Part shown: piece after piece, positions 35,114-48,600 of the stretch
Layout: each line of letters starts with the position of its first letter
How positions within the stretch are numbered: position 1 is the first letter of the stretch
Source of the DNA: Saksenaea vasiformis B4078
Taxonomy: Eukaryota; Mucoromycota; Mucoromycetes; Mucorales; Saksenaeaceae
DNA: 64,000 bases
Direction of reading: 5' to 3'
NCBI GenBank assembly: GCA_000697055.1
Contig: JNDT01001428.1
Coordinates: 1 to 64,000 of the forward strand
Made by a program: the position numbers and the translations under genes
The notes under the pieces: generated by a model
Told to the model about the DNA's origin: nothing
Database searches by the model: none
Seen by the model: only the letters and a program-made list of their open reading frames with translations

Positions 35114-36837
35114 GATGAAGACAGAGATTGAAGGAAGGAACTACGCCGGTGCCCAGGACCCTACCTCACTAATACCGTGGGCAACTTCCCCCTCCTTTTG
35201 CCAATTTCTGCCGGACCATCCGAATTTTAAACCGGGCTTGTGACGTTAAATGCGGGTCGGACTATTTATTGCTCGGTCTTGGCTTGCCCCAAGCCCGACC
35301 ATAACAGGGAAACCAGTAACAAATCATATATGGCATGACACGCAAATCACACTATCGCATCAGACCGTAGTTGTTTATACCATTCCCCAAACACACATGC
35401 TAGCTTGAGGTCACGCTCGTCGGTATGATTGCTCAACAATCCCTACACCTGTGTCACAGGGCCTGTTGGCTGATAATGACGAAATAGATGTCATTGGAAC
35501 ATTTTCCCCAAACGAAAAGCTACAATCCTTACGAACGGGATTATCACACTTGACTTTCCGCTTCATCAATATCAGAATAAGCTTTTCATATGACGATCCT
35601 TATTTGCCCAATAGACGCAAGATCATAGGAAAAATCCTGTACGTCGAAGACATAGAAGATACGCAACTATCGCCATAATCAACGAATATGACACGTCACA
35701 ACCGGTTCTTGTTGCTTTTCTCCAATGACACATCCTAAGGCATATAGAGAGCAAAATGAAAAAGGAAGCTTATCTCGACGAATGGTAGTTCACTCTGTAT
35801 GGTCTGGAAGGGCACGCGACACAAGACAGGCCTAACTACCATGAATCGTGATGTGGAGGTGGCCAGGTGTATCGCGGTTGCAGTCGCCAGCCGTCCTCTT
35901 TCTGGGTATATCTTGCCTCCGTTCAATCCCAAAAGCAGCCAATCCGAAACTGCCTTCGTATCTTCCCACCGCGTTCCACCGATCTCCGGTGCGACGTAGG
36001 TCCCCGTATACACGGGAGTACCTTCGGCGTAAGTGGACAATATATCAGAGTGATGTCAAATGTATTTAACATCACGGACGTTTACGTTGGGCAAGATGAA
36101 TTCTGCGACATGTAGAACCAATTTTATGCGGGATTGCACTTGTGAACACTTTTTTAATACTGTTTCAGCACGAGCTTGCGCAGAATTTTATTAAAATTCA
36201 TGAAGTATCTAGTATCCAAGTAGCGTAAATCGATAATACGCGGATATACTTTCTTCTGGAAAGATGGTTCCATTCTGATAATAGAAAGTGCGACTACACC
36301 TTTTAACCACTGGGAAAGTTCTCAAGAGTAAACGAGCATCCTATGCGAAAGCCTACTTCTTTGTTTATTTTCGCGTGAACAGGAGAATGTTAACGCCAGA
36401 ACATTCGAGAACAGCAGCTATGCAGGCTAGATACGTAAAAAGACTCGTTTGTATATGCAAACGAGCAGGTCATTAACGATGGTTGTACTTCCCTTTATAT
36501 GGGGATGTATGGGAAAAACGAGCATAAAATACGCATATCGCCACATCACAATTCGCTTTTATATCATGCTGAGTAGACTTCATTGACATGACCAAGGCAT
36601 CATCACAAAACGCTAGTATCCCCCTGACGCAGCATACTTGAAATGTATGCAAATACAGCTTGTTTGAAAGCAAACCCGATCTCACCCAGTCATGAGCCTG
36701 TCGCTTTGGCTGACGCGATCTGCTTTTTTCAAGCATTGCGATTTTCTGTGGGATGTCTAGAGATTTTTCATGTATTTCAGGCGATAAATGATTTTCAGTA
36801 ATATATTCAAACGAGATACATATATATATGCTAGTAT
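35114..36837. other. Intergenic region upstream of RPS26
   Basis: About 1.7 kb that should contain the RPS26 promoter and the 3' UTR of the BTB/CAP-Gly gene. A 101-codon minus-strand frame (36,040-35,735; begins MSTYAEGTPVYTGTYVAPEI) and a 75-codon plus-strand frame (35,451-35,678) have no recognised family. Short AT dinucleotide runs lie near 36,818-36,830. Nothing else is recognised. Confidence 0.4.
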
Positions 36838-39707
36838 TTACTTTTGTGGGGGTTTAGAGATGATTTTAAAGTCATCTGTCTTTACAAACACACCACGTTG
36901 TGTTTCAGTTTGAAAGTAGCGATTGCCATCGACCGATCCATCATTATTTCCCACTAAAGAAATAAAAACGCATGAATAAATAAAATTAAAGAAGATTTCC
37001 CTCTCTGGTTAACTTACATCGACTCTCGAGTTCTATTCCAACCCATGTTCCTTTGGCAAATGCAACTGGGCCGATGAACTTGATGGTTCCCAAAGTTGGT
37101 AACGGTCGGTGTCTCAGTTCGACTTTAGCGCCGATGACCGGCATCACCGCTATATCTTCTTCGTCGCTTCCGTCACTGTTATTTGAACCGCCAAGACCCC
37201 ATCGGGACCGCCGTGGAGATCGTCCTCGTTTTCGATTCGGGACCGGTTGTACTTGTCTCGGTGTCCGTGTCCGCAATGGTGCTATAGGTAATTCGAACTT
37301 CAGTCGAGTGCGCCTTGGAGTTGTAGTTGAAGCTGGTTCATTGGCTGAAAGAGTACCGATTGGATCGAGCGGTAACAAGGCGTCTGTGAGCGAGGAGGAA
37401 GAGCTCTGGGATGTAGGTGGAGCAAAGCGCCCAGTTCTGCGTTGTTCATCTTTCTTCTCCAGAGTATCAGAATAGGAAACGCGGTGCTGATGGCTGTCAA
37501 GAGACAGACGAGCTGGCGGTGCGCTATCCGTTGACAAAGACTGCACACGAGTAAGACATGTGCCATCATCCTCCGTGTCTTGCGATGATTTCGAGTAAGA
37601 CTTTAGACCGATCAACGATAAGCGGCGGTTATTGTAGTCTTTTCTTCCACCACTGTCACCGCTGTCGATATCTGTACCTTTTGACTTGTTTTTGCTTGCT
37701 CGAGGTTTGAAACCAAAGATGGCGGAGAAATCAGACTCCAAGGGCTTTGTTAAGGTTCGGTAGGGCACGTTGATATCTAATTACGGAACAGTGAGAGATT
37801 AAAAAAGATCACGCTCCTACTTTGCGTTTTACCTTCCGCTAGTTGTCGCATAACGTCTTTGTCTATAGTTTGGAAACCATTTTCTGCTTTTATAGTTGTC
37901 CAGCAACGAGATATGTAGTTTGCACATCGTTGCCGTGCTTCCATGAGCACGCCATCTACAGCGACGTTCTTAACGATTTCTTGACGACCAACCAGATCGC
38001 GTACAATGCCTTGATATAGTATGGATGCATTAGAGACTTGGATACCTTCATCCAGCACTCGCTTGAGAAGGAAGTCGAGGAAATCAACCGAAAAACCAAA
38101 TCCAATGCCATCGACACAGGACAACAAGATAGGGTATTCGACGCAGTAAAAGTCAAAGTTAGTGGAAATCATGGCGACTGTATGATGTAAAATGGTATTA
38201 ACAATGTCGAGCGTCGGTAAGGACCATGTTGGGAAAGGATTAGCGCTTCGTATTTGTGATAGACAGATGTGTAGTGAATGCAGGACATGAATGGCGTTGT
38301 GCTTGGTAACGTTATTTAGAGTCTGGTCGGCGATTTCGATGATCAGCGAACCGTTGCCACTGGCTGGTATTCGGTGAAACATGGAGGAGATGGCCAACTC
38401 CGTCCGAGAGGGTTGTGGCACGGTCATGGAGCCCACAAGGATGGAGAATGGTTTGGCCGACCACAGTGAGGCCAGATGATGGACAGGGTCGGTGTAGAGC
38501 GCAACGAGAACTGGTCGTAGGGTTGGCAGAAGGGCTACGTATCTATCTGAAAATGATAGCATGGAAGGAAGTAGAACAGCGCAGTCGGCGCAGCTACATT
38601 TGAAGTCGTGGCAGATCGCTGCCATTTCGTGCAACACAGCGAGACAAATGGTATCGAAATGGCCAAGATAGTTTGCGGCGCGGAAAACTTTCTGCAATAT
38701 TCTGAGAGCATGTTTCTTGTTTGTAAGTCGTAGTTGCACCAGTGTTACCGGTTTGTCTCCTGTGGGTGAAGGTGGGATGATCAGTTTGTCTGTGTAAAAG
38801 TACTGAAGGATGACATCCAGCGTGATGGTGGAGAATAAATCAGCCGGCAGATGGACAGTGGAACAAGCGGCTTCTCGGAACTGTGTACATAGCATCGCAT
38901 GAAAATAGGGAGATTGTGAAGCTAAAATAAAACGATGGGCGGGAGTAGGTTTCGGATGAGAAGTGGATGGTGATGGCGGCTGTTGTTGTTCCTCCTTGGC
39001 AGCCTTGTGGGAAGTGAGAATGCTTGTGTTGGATGACTTGTTTTGTACGGTTCCATGCTGTTCTTTTTTCGATGGCGCAGAAAATATATGGATGGATACG
39101 TCGCTATAAAACTGTTTTTCCCGCATTCGTTGCAGATCAGCTATAAGTTGCAACTCATCGTCATGATTGTTTTCCTTGTGACAAAGCGGGATTAACGTCA
39201 CGTTCAGACTCTTTTCTAGTTCTGCAATTTCGGAGCGTATATCGATAGGATATGAGTCTTTGTCAAGTTCACTTTGATCCGTAGTTGATAAAGACGAAGA
39301 TGAGCTGGAGCTGGTATTTGTGAGTGACAGTGCGGATAAACTGGATATAATAGAACCCGAGGGGGAAGCGTCCCACTCAGCGGTATACCAAAAGCGGAGT
39401 AAATGCACAAAGATAGTTTGTGGGATGACGGTGCTGATATTGAAGACAAGAGGACGGTTTGCGTCGATTTCTCTCAGTTGAGGTAAATACCGGGTTTGGA
39501 AGGACTCCGGTACTCGAACCGATAGGAGAGCTGAAATAGGGTAATCATGAGTATTTCTTTTCTTTGTTGTCATGGTTTATATATACCTCGATGGGCCCAG
39601 ATCTTTCCAGAAGGATAGTCAAAACAAACATCAGCGACGTATTCTTGTGCGTTTTCGAGAACAGTGAGTAGTGATGCCTTTAATGTTTTGGGAGGGGCAC
39701 TAAACAT
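36838..39707 (-). CDS. BTB-BTB-CAP-Gly domain protein
   Basis: Four exons, 39707-39587, 39530-37833, 37776-37018 and 36953-36838, in phase, 897 aa. The first BTB/POZ domain begins within exon 1 (YVADVCFDYPSGKIWAHRA, completed by splicing to LLSVRVPESFQTRYLP). A second BTB lies around residues 190-310 (FYSDVSIHIFSAP, AHRFILASQSPYFHAMLCTQ, LDVILQYFYTD). A long helical, BACK-like region follows. After a basic Ser/Arg/Pro linker the C-terminus is a CAP-Gly domain: GAKVELRHRPLPTLGTIKFI, FAKGTWVGIELES, then GNNDGSVDGNRYF across the last intron, where Asn replaces the usual Lys of GKNDG. CAP-Gly domains bind EEY-type microtubule or EB tails, and BTB domains often recruit cullin-3. A microtubule-linked adaptor is a reasonable guess. 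All introns were needed to join the domains. Confidence 0.85.
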
Positions 39708-42700
39708 GGGTTGAGGAAAGAAAAGAAATGGAAGGAGAAAAGAAAGGTAAATTACTCTTTTATAGTCAAAAGAGGAAAGGATACACAATTGTAGTACAAA
39801 AAAGTGGCGTATGAGAAAGGCTTGCCAAAACGAAAAGAATGATGAAATGAGTATTTCCATGTGACAACACAAACAATCGAGTCAATATATGAGAGCTTTT
39901 TTCCTCTACTTTATCTTCATTCTAACCTCATCACGAGATTTTTATTGTTTCATTAAGGAGAATCCTTTCCTTCCATAGGTTGGGTTACGCAGTTTTAATT
40001 TCATGCATGTGTTGGCCATAGCTTTTAATCAAATTTGACAGGTCACTCCACTTCCTACTGAAACCGAAGCAACACCTGGTGCAAATTTGCTGTCGCGGGT
40101 TCTAAAAATAAATGTCGCTAAACTGGAAGATTAAGCGTTGCAATTTCCAGGATTGGGTTGTCGCATAAAGTGCGCCTTTTATCACAAGTATGCCGGAACC
40201 CTTGTCATAATGAGCATCCAATTTTTGTAGGAAGATGGCAAAGGCACTCTTACCGAGATGCGCGACAAGCCCGAAAATACAGATCACATTCTTGATGAGA
40301 AGCAGCAAAACAGTTGAGATTAAGCGAGATGGTTTCTCACTCTAAACCATTCGTCCGTCTTTTATTCCAATTGTGCTAGTTTTGCAATTTTGACTCGCCC
40401 TTAAAATCCAACTTTTGCTACCCGACTGTTCCAGATGTTGTGATATATGCAGCCATTATAGAATTAGTTGGATTCAGAGAAAATGGCCTACGCTTCACAG
40501 AGAATATGAATAATGAGAGAATAGAAGGTTATGGGAGTTTCAAAACATCCTGCGTTGCATTGCGCAGCATCTCATCCACAGTGCCAGATTGAAAAAAACC
40601 ATTTATAACGGGAATATCAGGTTTTGTATGGCCTCTTTTGTTAGCTCTTGCTTGGGGTAGTTTAGACAATAGTGTATATAGGAACTTAGTGTTTCATGAC
40701 CATATCGCTCTTCATCACTATGTAATCTATAGGTCCGATCCTTTCACCCTGATCGGCAACTGTGTCCTTCCCAACTTCATACAAAGACGGGATACCTAAT
40801 CGCGATAAAATAATATCCCAGAAGACGCCAACGTCTATACAGCAACACATCCTGGAAACGCGACATCTGATCTGTCAGCATGGCGATATTTATTTTTAGA
40901 ACTTGCGACAGCAATTCGCACTAGGTGCGACTTCACTATTCTTCGGATAAACGGGGAACTTCAATGTTGAAGGAATTGCAAGTGTCAGTGGTTCCCTTTT
41001 TTTTTTGTTTGTCGTGGCTTTTGCAATAGTAAGCCAATCATTTGCCTCCCATTGGAACCAATGCAAACTCAGGCGTGGCTGTCTCGAACAATCTAAACGC
41101 AGGGGCTCATGGCGCTGTTATCATCAGACACAACATTTGTCCTCCACCGAATCTATGCATAAACCATAACCTTGATCAGGATCCAGAAAAAGGGCTGTCG
41201 TGTGAATGGTAAAAGCAGTCCCAGTTGTTCACATACCTCTCTTTTTTGAGTCATCGTCAGGGTTGGAGTAGTCAATAACGACAAAGTTATGTTTACGGAT
41301 TCATCGATTTTATTTCGGGCAGAGCATGAATATGAAACAAGTGATCGACTCTGGACCAAAAGTCCGATAAATGAGACAATACGCGGAACGCTTTTTTAGG
41401 TAGATATAGCAAATCACCCATTTTCGATATTGATAAGTACTGGATTTTTTCGGAGCTAAGACGGAAGGCTATCGTCAAAACAATAGGCTTCTGAAGTGTG
41501 GAATTCATTGGTCACATAGGCCACCTGGATGCTGAATGTAGCTCTTTCCCACATTGTCGAAAAGGGGTACTCGCTCGGAAGCCAACACTAGTACTAGAAT
41601 ATCTAGTACTGGCGCTTAGTCTTTGATTCATAGAACCTTCAAAAAATGGTTTGTCTGAGCCTTAAGATGGGCTTGATCAAAATCCTCATTAACATCTGAG
41701 TAAAAAGCTGATGGTGCCACTGATCTTTTTCTTTCTCCGCTCGTTTTTTCTGGTTCATTTGAATAAGGAAGTAACTTGGTAAATGACATATTTTATCCGA
41801 ATAAGAACAATTGTGCGCTGTTTAATCAATGAGTGATAAGGTTCAGTCGCGTACATGGTTCCCAAAGAGATGCGCAAGAAAAAAGAAAATCGCGCACTCG
41901 TGACAATGGGAAAACGATTAAGATCAATTTCAACTTTTAGTTTCCCTTGTCTATGTATAGAAGAATATACATTCATCTTTGTGGCGTTGTGTATAGTCTT
42001 TGCGGGGAAAAGGTGGCGCGAAGGTTTATATACATATATATAAAAAGATGTACAACGTAATGTTTAAGAGTGATGCTGCATTCCGAAGGAGTGCTTACCG
42101 GGAAATTGGAGCAAGGAAGAGCCCATGAGGTAGTACAATCTTTTACCCTGTCAATACATGCTTCCCGTGGAATACAAGAAGCGCTGGATTTTGACCAACT
42201 GTTTGTATCAAATAATTCCTGGTTTTTTTTTTCTTTGGCTCTGCATTTATTAAAAGCATCCCGGTAAAGATGTCAGTTCTCCATTACAAATATAGGATCA
42301 TTCATTTTGATACATCGTTTAGCCTGCATGGTCTCTGTCCGGATCCCGTCCTGGCTGTGGTGTAGCCCCTTGTTTGCCATCAGGTAAACAAGTATTGTCG
42401 CATGCTGCGCTGTCCAGCTTGCACAACAGAACCTCGCCGGACGTTTGCATCGCTTCAAATCCTCTGCATGAATTACGTCTTCATCAGTGCGATAATTGAA
42501 AGATCACCAGACTTCAAACAGATGCTCTCGTACTCGGTGATTCATGCTGGATCGTAGTCGACGATCCGAGCCCAATCCGTATTACTGCTTCAAAACACAC
42601 TTTTTTCCTTTACTACATTGTTTCTACTCACCAAATGCCAGCCTCAGCAACGACACTTTGAGCGCGCCCTACGTTTTAACAGAAATAGTCAATATAAAGC

Positions 42701-43185
42701 TTCCAATAAATGCGTCTTCTGTCCTCACCTGTGAGTTACTCGACTTGCCGTTTCTTTCATCATATTGCTTGCTAAATTTTCCCTCAGTGTACAAAAAATC
42801 GGCGATAGATTCATCGCTGTCAATTTCCTAATATATTAGACCTTCATTCCTAGTCATGATATTTATGTCAATTTCCTTCTCAAGCGCACCAAAGGCATAT
42901 TTGAACAGTTGGTTTCCCGAATACAACCTTTTGATCATATCCATGACGAATATACAGCTATAGCTCATAAGGAAATTGTGTTTTACAGCACTTCACAATC
43001 GTGTAACACCTATGGCCCCTAAGGGTTCCGGACCGGATACGTATGGTCCCCAAGAAAATCGTTTATCAAAACGGACATGGATACAGTACACGATCATGAG
43101 CAGGTTTTGATTCCCAGTCACGCCATGCAAAGTCACTGTGCGAAAACAGGTCGTCCTGGACCAGAGACTTCGTTGACGCCGTACC
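39708..43185. other. Gene-poor intergenic region
   Basis: About 3.5 kb between divergent genes. Open frames of 60-95 codons occur on both strands (40,102-40,308 minus; 41,293-41,508 minus; 42,544-42,831 plus) without recognised domains. A near-perfect 9-bp inverted repeat with a 3-nt centre lies at 41,590-41,610. The first few hundred bases from 39,708 are the promoter side of the BTB/CAP-Gly gene. No complete transposon, tRNA or conserved gene was found. Confidence 0.4.
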
Positions 43186-43659
43186 ATGTCCCTTCGATCG
43201 TTAAAGAGTACCCGCGATATTTTAGCCCATTTGACTTCTGGTCCTGGAGCAAGCAAATTGCCAACCAATGTTTCCAAAATCTCTTTGACATACGCTATCA
43301 AGGGCAAACATGAATGTGCAGGCGCAAAGTGAGTTCTCAATAGTCCCATTCACTTTCCTTTTGTCTGCATCGACGATTTATTATTGACATCGGATCTGTT
43401 TAGACATTTCCTCCAGAACGTGCTGCCTAGAATTCAATACAATAACCCTTCCATACAGTTTGAGGTTAACAAATTAAGGGACCCTGCCGCGAAACCTGTT
43501 GTGACAGTTCACTTTGGTAAGACAGCTAACAATATGCACAGCCTGGGAATTGACACTTTTTTTTACTCCCTCTCAGGTGAACAGCGTTCAAAGACTATTG
43601 AAGTGCCTCGTCTCCATTCCGATGTGATTTGCGAAAAGGTGTTTGAAGCCAGAGCATGA
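43186..43659 (+). CDS. Mitochondrial ribosomal protein, L51/S25/CI-B8 fold (mL61/Mrp49-like)
   Basis: Three exons, 43186-43328, 43404-43516 and 43577-43659, encode 112 aa. The L51/S25/CI-B8 signature is clear after splicing: GAKHFLQNVLPRIQYNNPSI, then FEVNKLRDP and VVTVHFGEQRSKTIEV. Within this family the length, the N-terminal SLRSLKSTRDILAHLTSGPG lead and the GAKHF opening point to the yeast Mrp49-like large-subunit protein (mL61) and not to NDUFA2 or mL43, but that choice is inferred. The start at 43186 was selected because it is the only ATG in the phase needed by the 75-nt first intron. The basic, Ser/Arg-rich N-terminus can serve as a mitochondrial targeting region. Confidence 0.78.
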
Positions 43660-44522
43660 TTATAATAATTATAGACATTTTTCTTACAAAACAAAACAAA
43701 GACCTACACAATTTCGCATGGGACAATACATCAAATCTATGTTGACAGAAAATGAAGTTCGCGTCGACAAGCAGGATCCTTTCTGCAGCATAAGATCATC
43801 ATTCGCCAAGAAAAGAGATGAAAATGGCTAATGATCACATGGAGGGCAAAGATACTTCATTGGACGTAAAACTATGTTACTTCATTTGATGTTGGCAAAT
43901 CTCAGGATGACGAACTAGAAGTTGCGCAGAGTGTCGCATATATAGCTGGTTTGAATAAACGCTGCGGAGGAAAAAGTTTAAGCATGAAAACGACGTTTTT
44001 GGGCGAATGCGTACATTGACGGCTACGTTATCGTCTGTTGATGACGCTAAAGAGGACAGTTTAACTGGTGGTATTGATTTACTGAACTGGTTAAGTGTAG
44101 ACTATAAGCAATGCATTCAGTGAGTGTTCTAGACGAGGAATTCACTAGGTGTTGAGACACCGCAATCACCCACAAGGATGCTTACTGAGCGGTAAAATAA
44201 TCGACATTGGGATTTGTCATACTACTTAATAAACCGAGCGACATGCATAGGTTGATAAAATAGCGGAAGCATACATATAGAGAGGATATATGGATAAGCA
44301 TGTAGAAACGTGGCAGACGTTTCAAATAAAATATATTCCTTCCAAGAAGTAGCATTGCGTTTGATGGAATCTTACCAATACAATTTATATAAGCCATGCT
44401 GATATTTGTTTCTGAGCCAAGGACGAAACTGATGTAAGTCGGTATCATGGAACAGGATTTAATCGTGCAAATTTTATTCCTTTCTAGTACTCATTTTATG
44501 CCCTTACTGGACGCAAGATTTA
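43660..44522. other. Spacer between converging genes
   Basis: About 860 bp between the 3' ends of the mitochondrial ribosomal protein gene and GET2. An 88-codon minus-strand frame (44,448-44,182) is hydrophobic but unsupported. No RNA gene or repeat was recognised. Confidence 0.4.
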
Positions 44523-45607
44523 TTAGAATAAGGCGGCAGACAGTACCTCAGCCCACCCAATGACAAATACAAGAATACAGCAATCTTGCACCAGGCACGA
44601 CCAAATAAGACGATATCGAAGAAGCACAGTAATTACAGTGGAGAACGGGTGAGGCAATTGTGCTGCCAAGCTACCTAGAGTTGAATTCGTGCTCATATGC
44701 CCCTAAAGAAAAATTTCATGGATCATTAAGCGGTACTATATTATGATTACTAGACAACTACCTGCTGATAAACCATTCGCGCCAATTGCATGCACAGCTC
44801 GAGTGTAATAAAGTACCAAAAAAGAGGCTAAACGAAAAGGAATTATTGTCAAAACAGCATTTTTGAGTTCAGTTTCTTACAAAGTGGACGGCGGGATAGG
44901 ATGCATTGCCTGCTTCGAATGGAGAGAAGGATAACAAACTTGCGAATCGTTCTGAGCCCGCTGTGGTCCATTCGACATAAACTGCATAGATACCCAGCCA
45001 AACCATAGACACGAAGTGTAAAAGATTCCAGTACTTGTTGGCGGGATCCTGTGTCACCTCTTGCTGCTGTTGCTGTTGATGTTGCATGCTAGCAAGAAAT
45101 GCTGGGTTGAACGGAAGTTGTCCACCAAATAAGTCATTCAAGTTAGGCTCCTTTCCGGCAGCCGGTGAAGGTATGCCGAATGGAGGTGACGGTGAAAACA
45201 TGGCATCAAGGGTATGTTCTAATGACGGAGGTGCGCCAAGAGACTCACTCGGATCGGCGTCGCTTGGGCGTCTGATCGAAGACGACCGCGGTGCATCGGA
45301 AGACGTGCTGGTAGTCGGCGGTCCACTGCCGAAAATGGCTGGTGAAGGCGATCGCGATCGAGGTAGCTCTCTATGCAATGACTCGCCGACAGCAATAGAG
45401 GACGCCGAAGTGGAAGGCGAGGGCGTAGGCGATGTCCTGTTGGCTTCTCAGAGACATGTCAATAACAAAATAACGTGTAGTCGACTACCACTCACGAAAC
45501 GCGGTGCCAGTGATTTTACTCAATCTGTTTCCAGCGGATGCCAAGATTCGCTGCTGTCGTTTCTGCCGACGACGTTCCAACTTTTCCTGTTCTGTCAGTT
45601 CAGGCAT
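44523..45607 (-). CDS. GET2: GET complex membrane subunit GET2
   Basis: ER receptor subunit that captures the GET3-tail-anchored protein complex and, with GET1, inserts the cargo. Four exons (45607-45496, 45446-44881, 44827-44762, 44702-44523) give 307 aa. The N-terminus carries the GET3-binding basic motif, LTEQEKLERRRQKRQQRIL, directly after the start. A long Ser/Pro-rich linker with a poly-Gln stretch follows. Membrane segments are NKYWNLLHFVSMVWLGIYAV, PLFWYFITLELCMQL (created by splicing) and a C-terminal one around ILVFVIGWAEVLSAALF. This order of basic motif, linker and three C-terminal membrane spans is the GET2 layout. The final exon could use a donor before VLSAALF, but the in-frame stop at 44,525 gives a sensible end. 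Confidence 0.88.
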
Positions 45608-48600
45608 AGGCAAACGAGAGAAAAGCAGCGATTCTGAGCCACCATCCAATCAAAAATTTCGTATGGTGGGGATCACTCAAATTCACCTCAGGGATAATAA
45701 TTATCCGAGATCATGTGTTAAAAGTCGTGTTAAGTTCATGCGTTTCGCGTAACTGATCCTTTGAAAATGAAGTGTAGATGCCAAGGCGACCATCAGATCT
45801 ATAGAAAAGGACTTACTAGCTTGACAACATTTGATATTGGCCTCTATTGCGGGTACTGAGCTGTAAGACGAAAGACGGAGGGCCAGCGACAGATAGTTTT
45901 GTTAAATCGTTTGCCCATCAACGAACTGTCGGCTCCTTCCTTCTATAGACAACATGAATCCCAGATCTACCTTATAACCACATCATGATCTAATAGCAAA
46001 TTTCTGTTATCGTGACCTCACGTAAGCTCCTATGGTTTATCTTTGATTACTATGTGTATATCCAACAAGTTCTACATGAAAAATCAGAAAAGGTTGACGA
46101 TATTTTCAGATAACTTATGAACAGAGGCATTAGATAGAACGGTAGCATCATCAGACAATCCCGGAACAAGTGATCCCATGTTAAAGTGCATTTGACAAAG
46201 GGAACAAAAATGTATTCTTAGCACACATGCTGGGAAGCAATATCAGTAATACCTTTTTGTATGTATTGTCTAACAGTAACGAACGTCCACAAGCATTGTT
46301 GAATGTCAGCCTGTTGTACCAATTGACATGTAAATATGGTGCACAAAGGTCTTTCGATGTAACCGCAAAAGTTACGAGTCTCCGGAAATCTTTGGCAGAA
46401 CATGACCAGTTAAGTTTGCCTTAACAGGTTTGGGTGAACTAAATTCAGAATTTAAACGTGGCGATTAGTAAGTGGGATGTTGATGTGGATTAAGAGTGCG
46501 AGATAAGGTTCGGCGCCACGGCTTTATCATGATTATAGTATCTCTCTTGACTTTGTAAAACGTCGATAATAAATAATCTCGTATGAGGCATAGCCAAAGA
46601 TAATTTCTGCAAGTGTGCTTAGTAATACCTAGGAGCAGGGACACTTGTAAAGTTTAAAAAAAAAGCTGCTGCTATCGTTCAGTCCATATTATCCATTTCC
46701 AATACGAATATCCGGCAATTGCTTTAAACTACATTCCTCAATATAGGCTAAACAATCCGTATCTTGTAAGAGAAAGTATGTGCCACATGTTTTGACGCAC
46801 AAGCAGGATTTTTTTAGATGAATTTGAGGTGGTACCAATTTTTGAGACGCCAGTAGCACAGGAAGCTGCCTAATATGAGGAGAGTTAAAAAATTCTATAC
46901 GCGGCAATACTAAGGACAGCTGTTGGGTTTCCGAATAGTACATTTGACCAGAACTGCTAGAAGGGATCAAGCAGACGAAGTGCGGCAAGCACCCAGTATC
47001 GTTGAAAAAAATTTTCATCACATGCAATTCAATTAAAATCCCATTGTCTTCAGATGTACTTAAAGCACGTGAACATGTTCCGTCCAGAAATACTAGGTTC
47101 TACCTGTGGATCTCTCTTTTTCACGCGTAACTAATTTCTTAACGGTTAGTGCAGTTTTCGACTATCTGAATTGAAATGGAGAGTTACTGTAACCCCTTAA
47201 CAATGCACAGCCCACTGGAAGACCAATAAGACTAGCTGCTTTCACACCAGTACCTATCTCACAGTGAGAACGACAGACAACCTAGCACTGTAAATCTCCA
47301 TACTTGGTTACTTGATCGAGCTTTCTATACATGTGTGTACGACGTTTAGCCATATCGGCTTACGAGACAAACATGAAGCTTGGGATTTCCGGGTGCTTTC
47401 TCTCTGGGTGTCTCTTCGTGCTACAGCCGAAACTATTCTGCATTCATGTTTTACAAACAGAAGTTGTAAGGCCTTTTCTTTCCAGTTGACAACATCTGAC
47501 AGTCGACTTTTCGTAAAGACAAATTTTCTTCGACAGCAGAATATGTGCCCTAAGGTAAAAAGTTTTTCAGGCACACAAAAGTCTCTTCAAGGAGAAATTT
47601 TGATGTGCCCGTTTGCGGCCACTCTGACTGCGTAAACGCTTTATTTCACTGCTTTCATATAGCACGAATTTCGATGAATGGACTTTGATAGCGCAGCCGC
47701 TATCCGGGGACCATCGTTCCACGTGTTACTTGCTCGAGTCACGGTCCAAAATATGAACAAAAAATCTATCATATGGCACACTATAAACCGTCTATCTGCT
47801 TCAGCTTCCATTTATGAACACGTCTTTCTTGATTTGATTAACAGCGTATCAGTGGCAGAAAGAAAGGCAAGTCCTGTGTCCTATCAGCTGGCAATATTGT
47901 CTGGTCAATATACATAGAAGCGGTGCTAATATGCAATCCCACCGTTGCATATCCAGTTGTCAACTGGTTCTGTGAGAATAGATATTGACTTCACACATCA
48001 ATTCGTAGAGTAATATCCTGAACAATATGCACAACATTTTCACAAATGTACAGAAATGACTGTACAAAGAGACCCGGTACACTGCGCAGTAGGTTAATAG
48101 CAGAACGACAGGCCTGTGCCACGAAATGTGCGATCGCACAGACCACTCGTGTCGCAAATACGCCATGTAAGTTAGACACAATGCGTTGTAAACTTCATGT
48201 GCACGGTCATTTTTTTGTGTATTATTAAATCGCTAGACTCTTTTCCAATGTCTGACGAACTAATGCTAAGGATACTACATCCTATACATATCATTAGATC
48301 TCACCTATTCATGCGAATGGGGACCGACTGAGTGCGCTGTATAGATTAGCTTCCATATAGATGCGAGGTACCTGGAAATTCTGACCCGGTAAATGCGGTC
48401 AAACGATCCTGCGTATGCACAGGTCAGGCGAGGGTGCGATCAAAAAACAAATTCACATGATCTACCCTTGCAACGTTGAAATCGTCTGTGTTTCCGTGCA
48501 TACTTCATTGATCTGACGAAATTTCAGTCGTATGGTCAGGAATGAAAAGTAGTAGATCATATTAAGTCGGTAATGGTGTATAAACCATAGAGCGCGCCGA

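Noticed and set aside
37053..37475. 140-codon plus-strand frame inside the BTB/CAP-Gly gene
   Set aside because: Antisense to a Ser/Arg-rich coding linker; such biased sequence opens the opposite frame by chance.
42993..43349. 118-codon minus-strand frame
   Set aside because: Overlaps the first exon of the mitochondrial ribosomal protein, whose spliced frame matches a known family.
45086..45637. 183-codon plus-strand frame across GET2
   Set aside because: Antisense to the Ser/Pro-rich GET2 linker; the minus strand carries clear GET2 motifs and consistent splicing.
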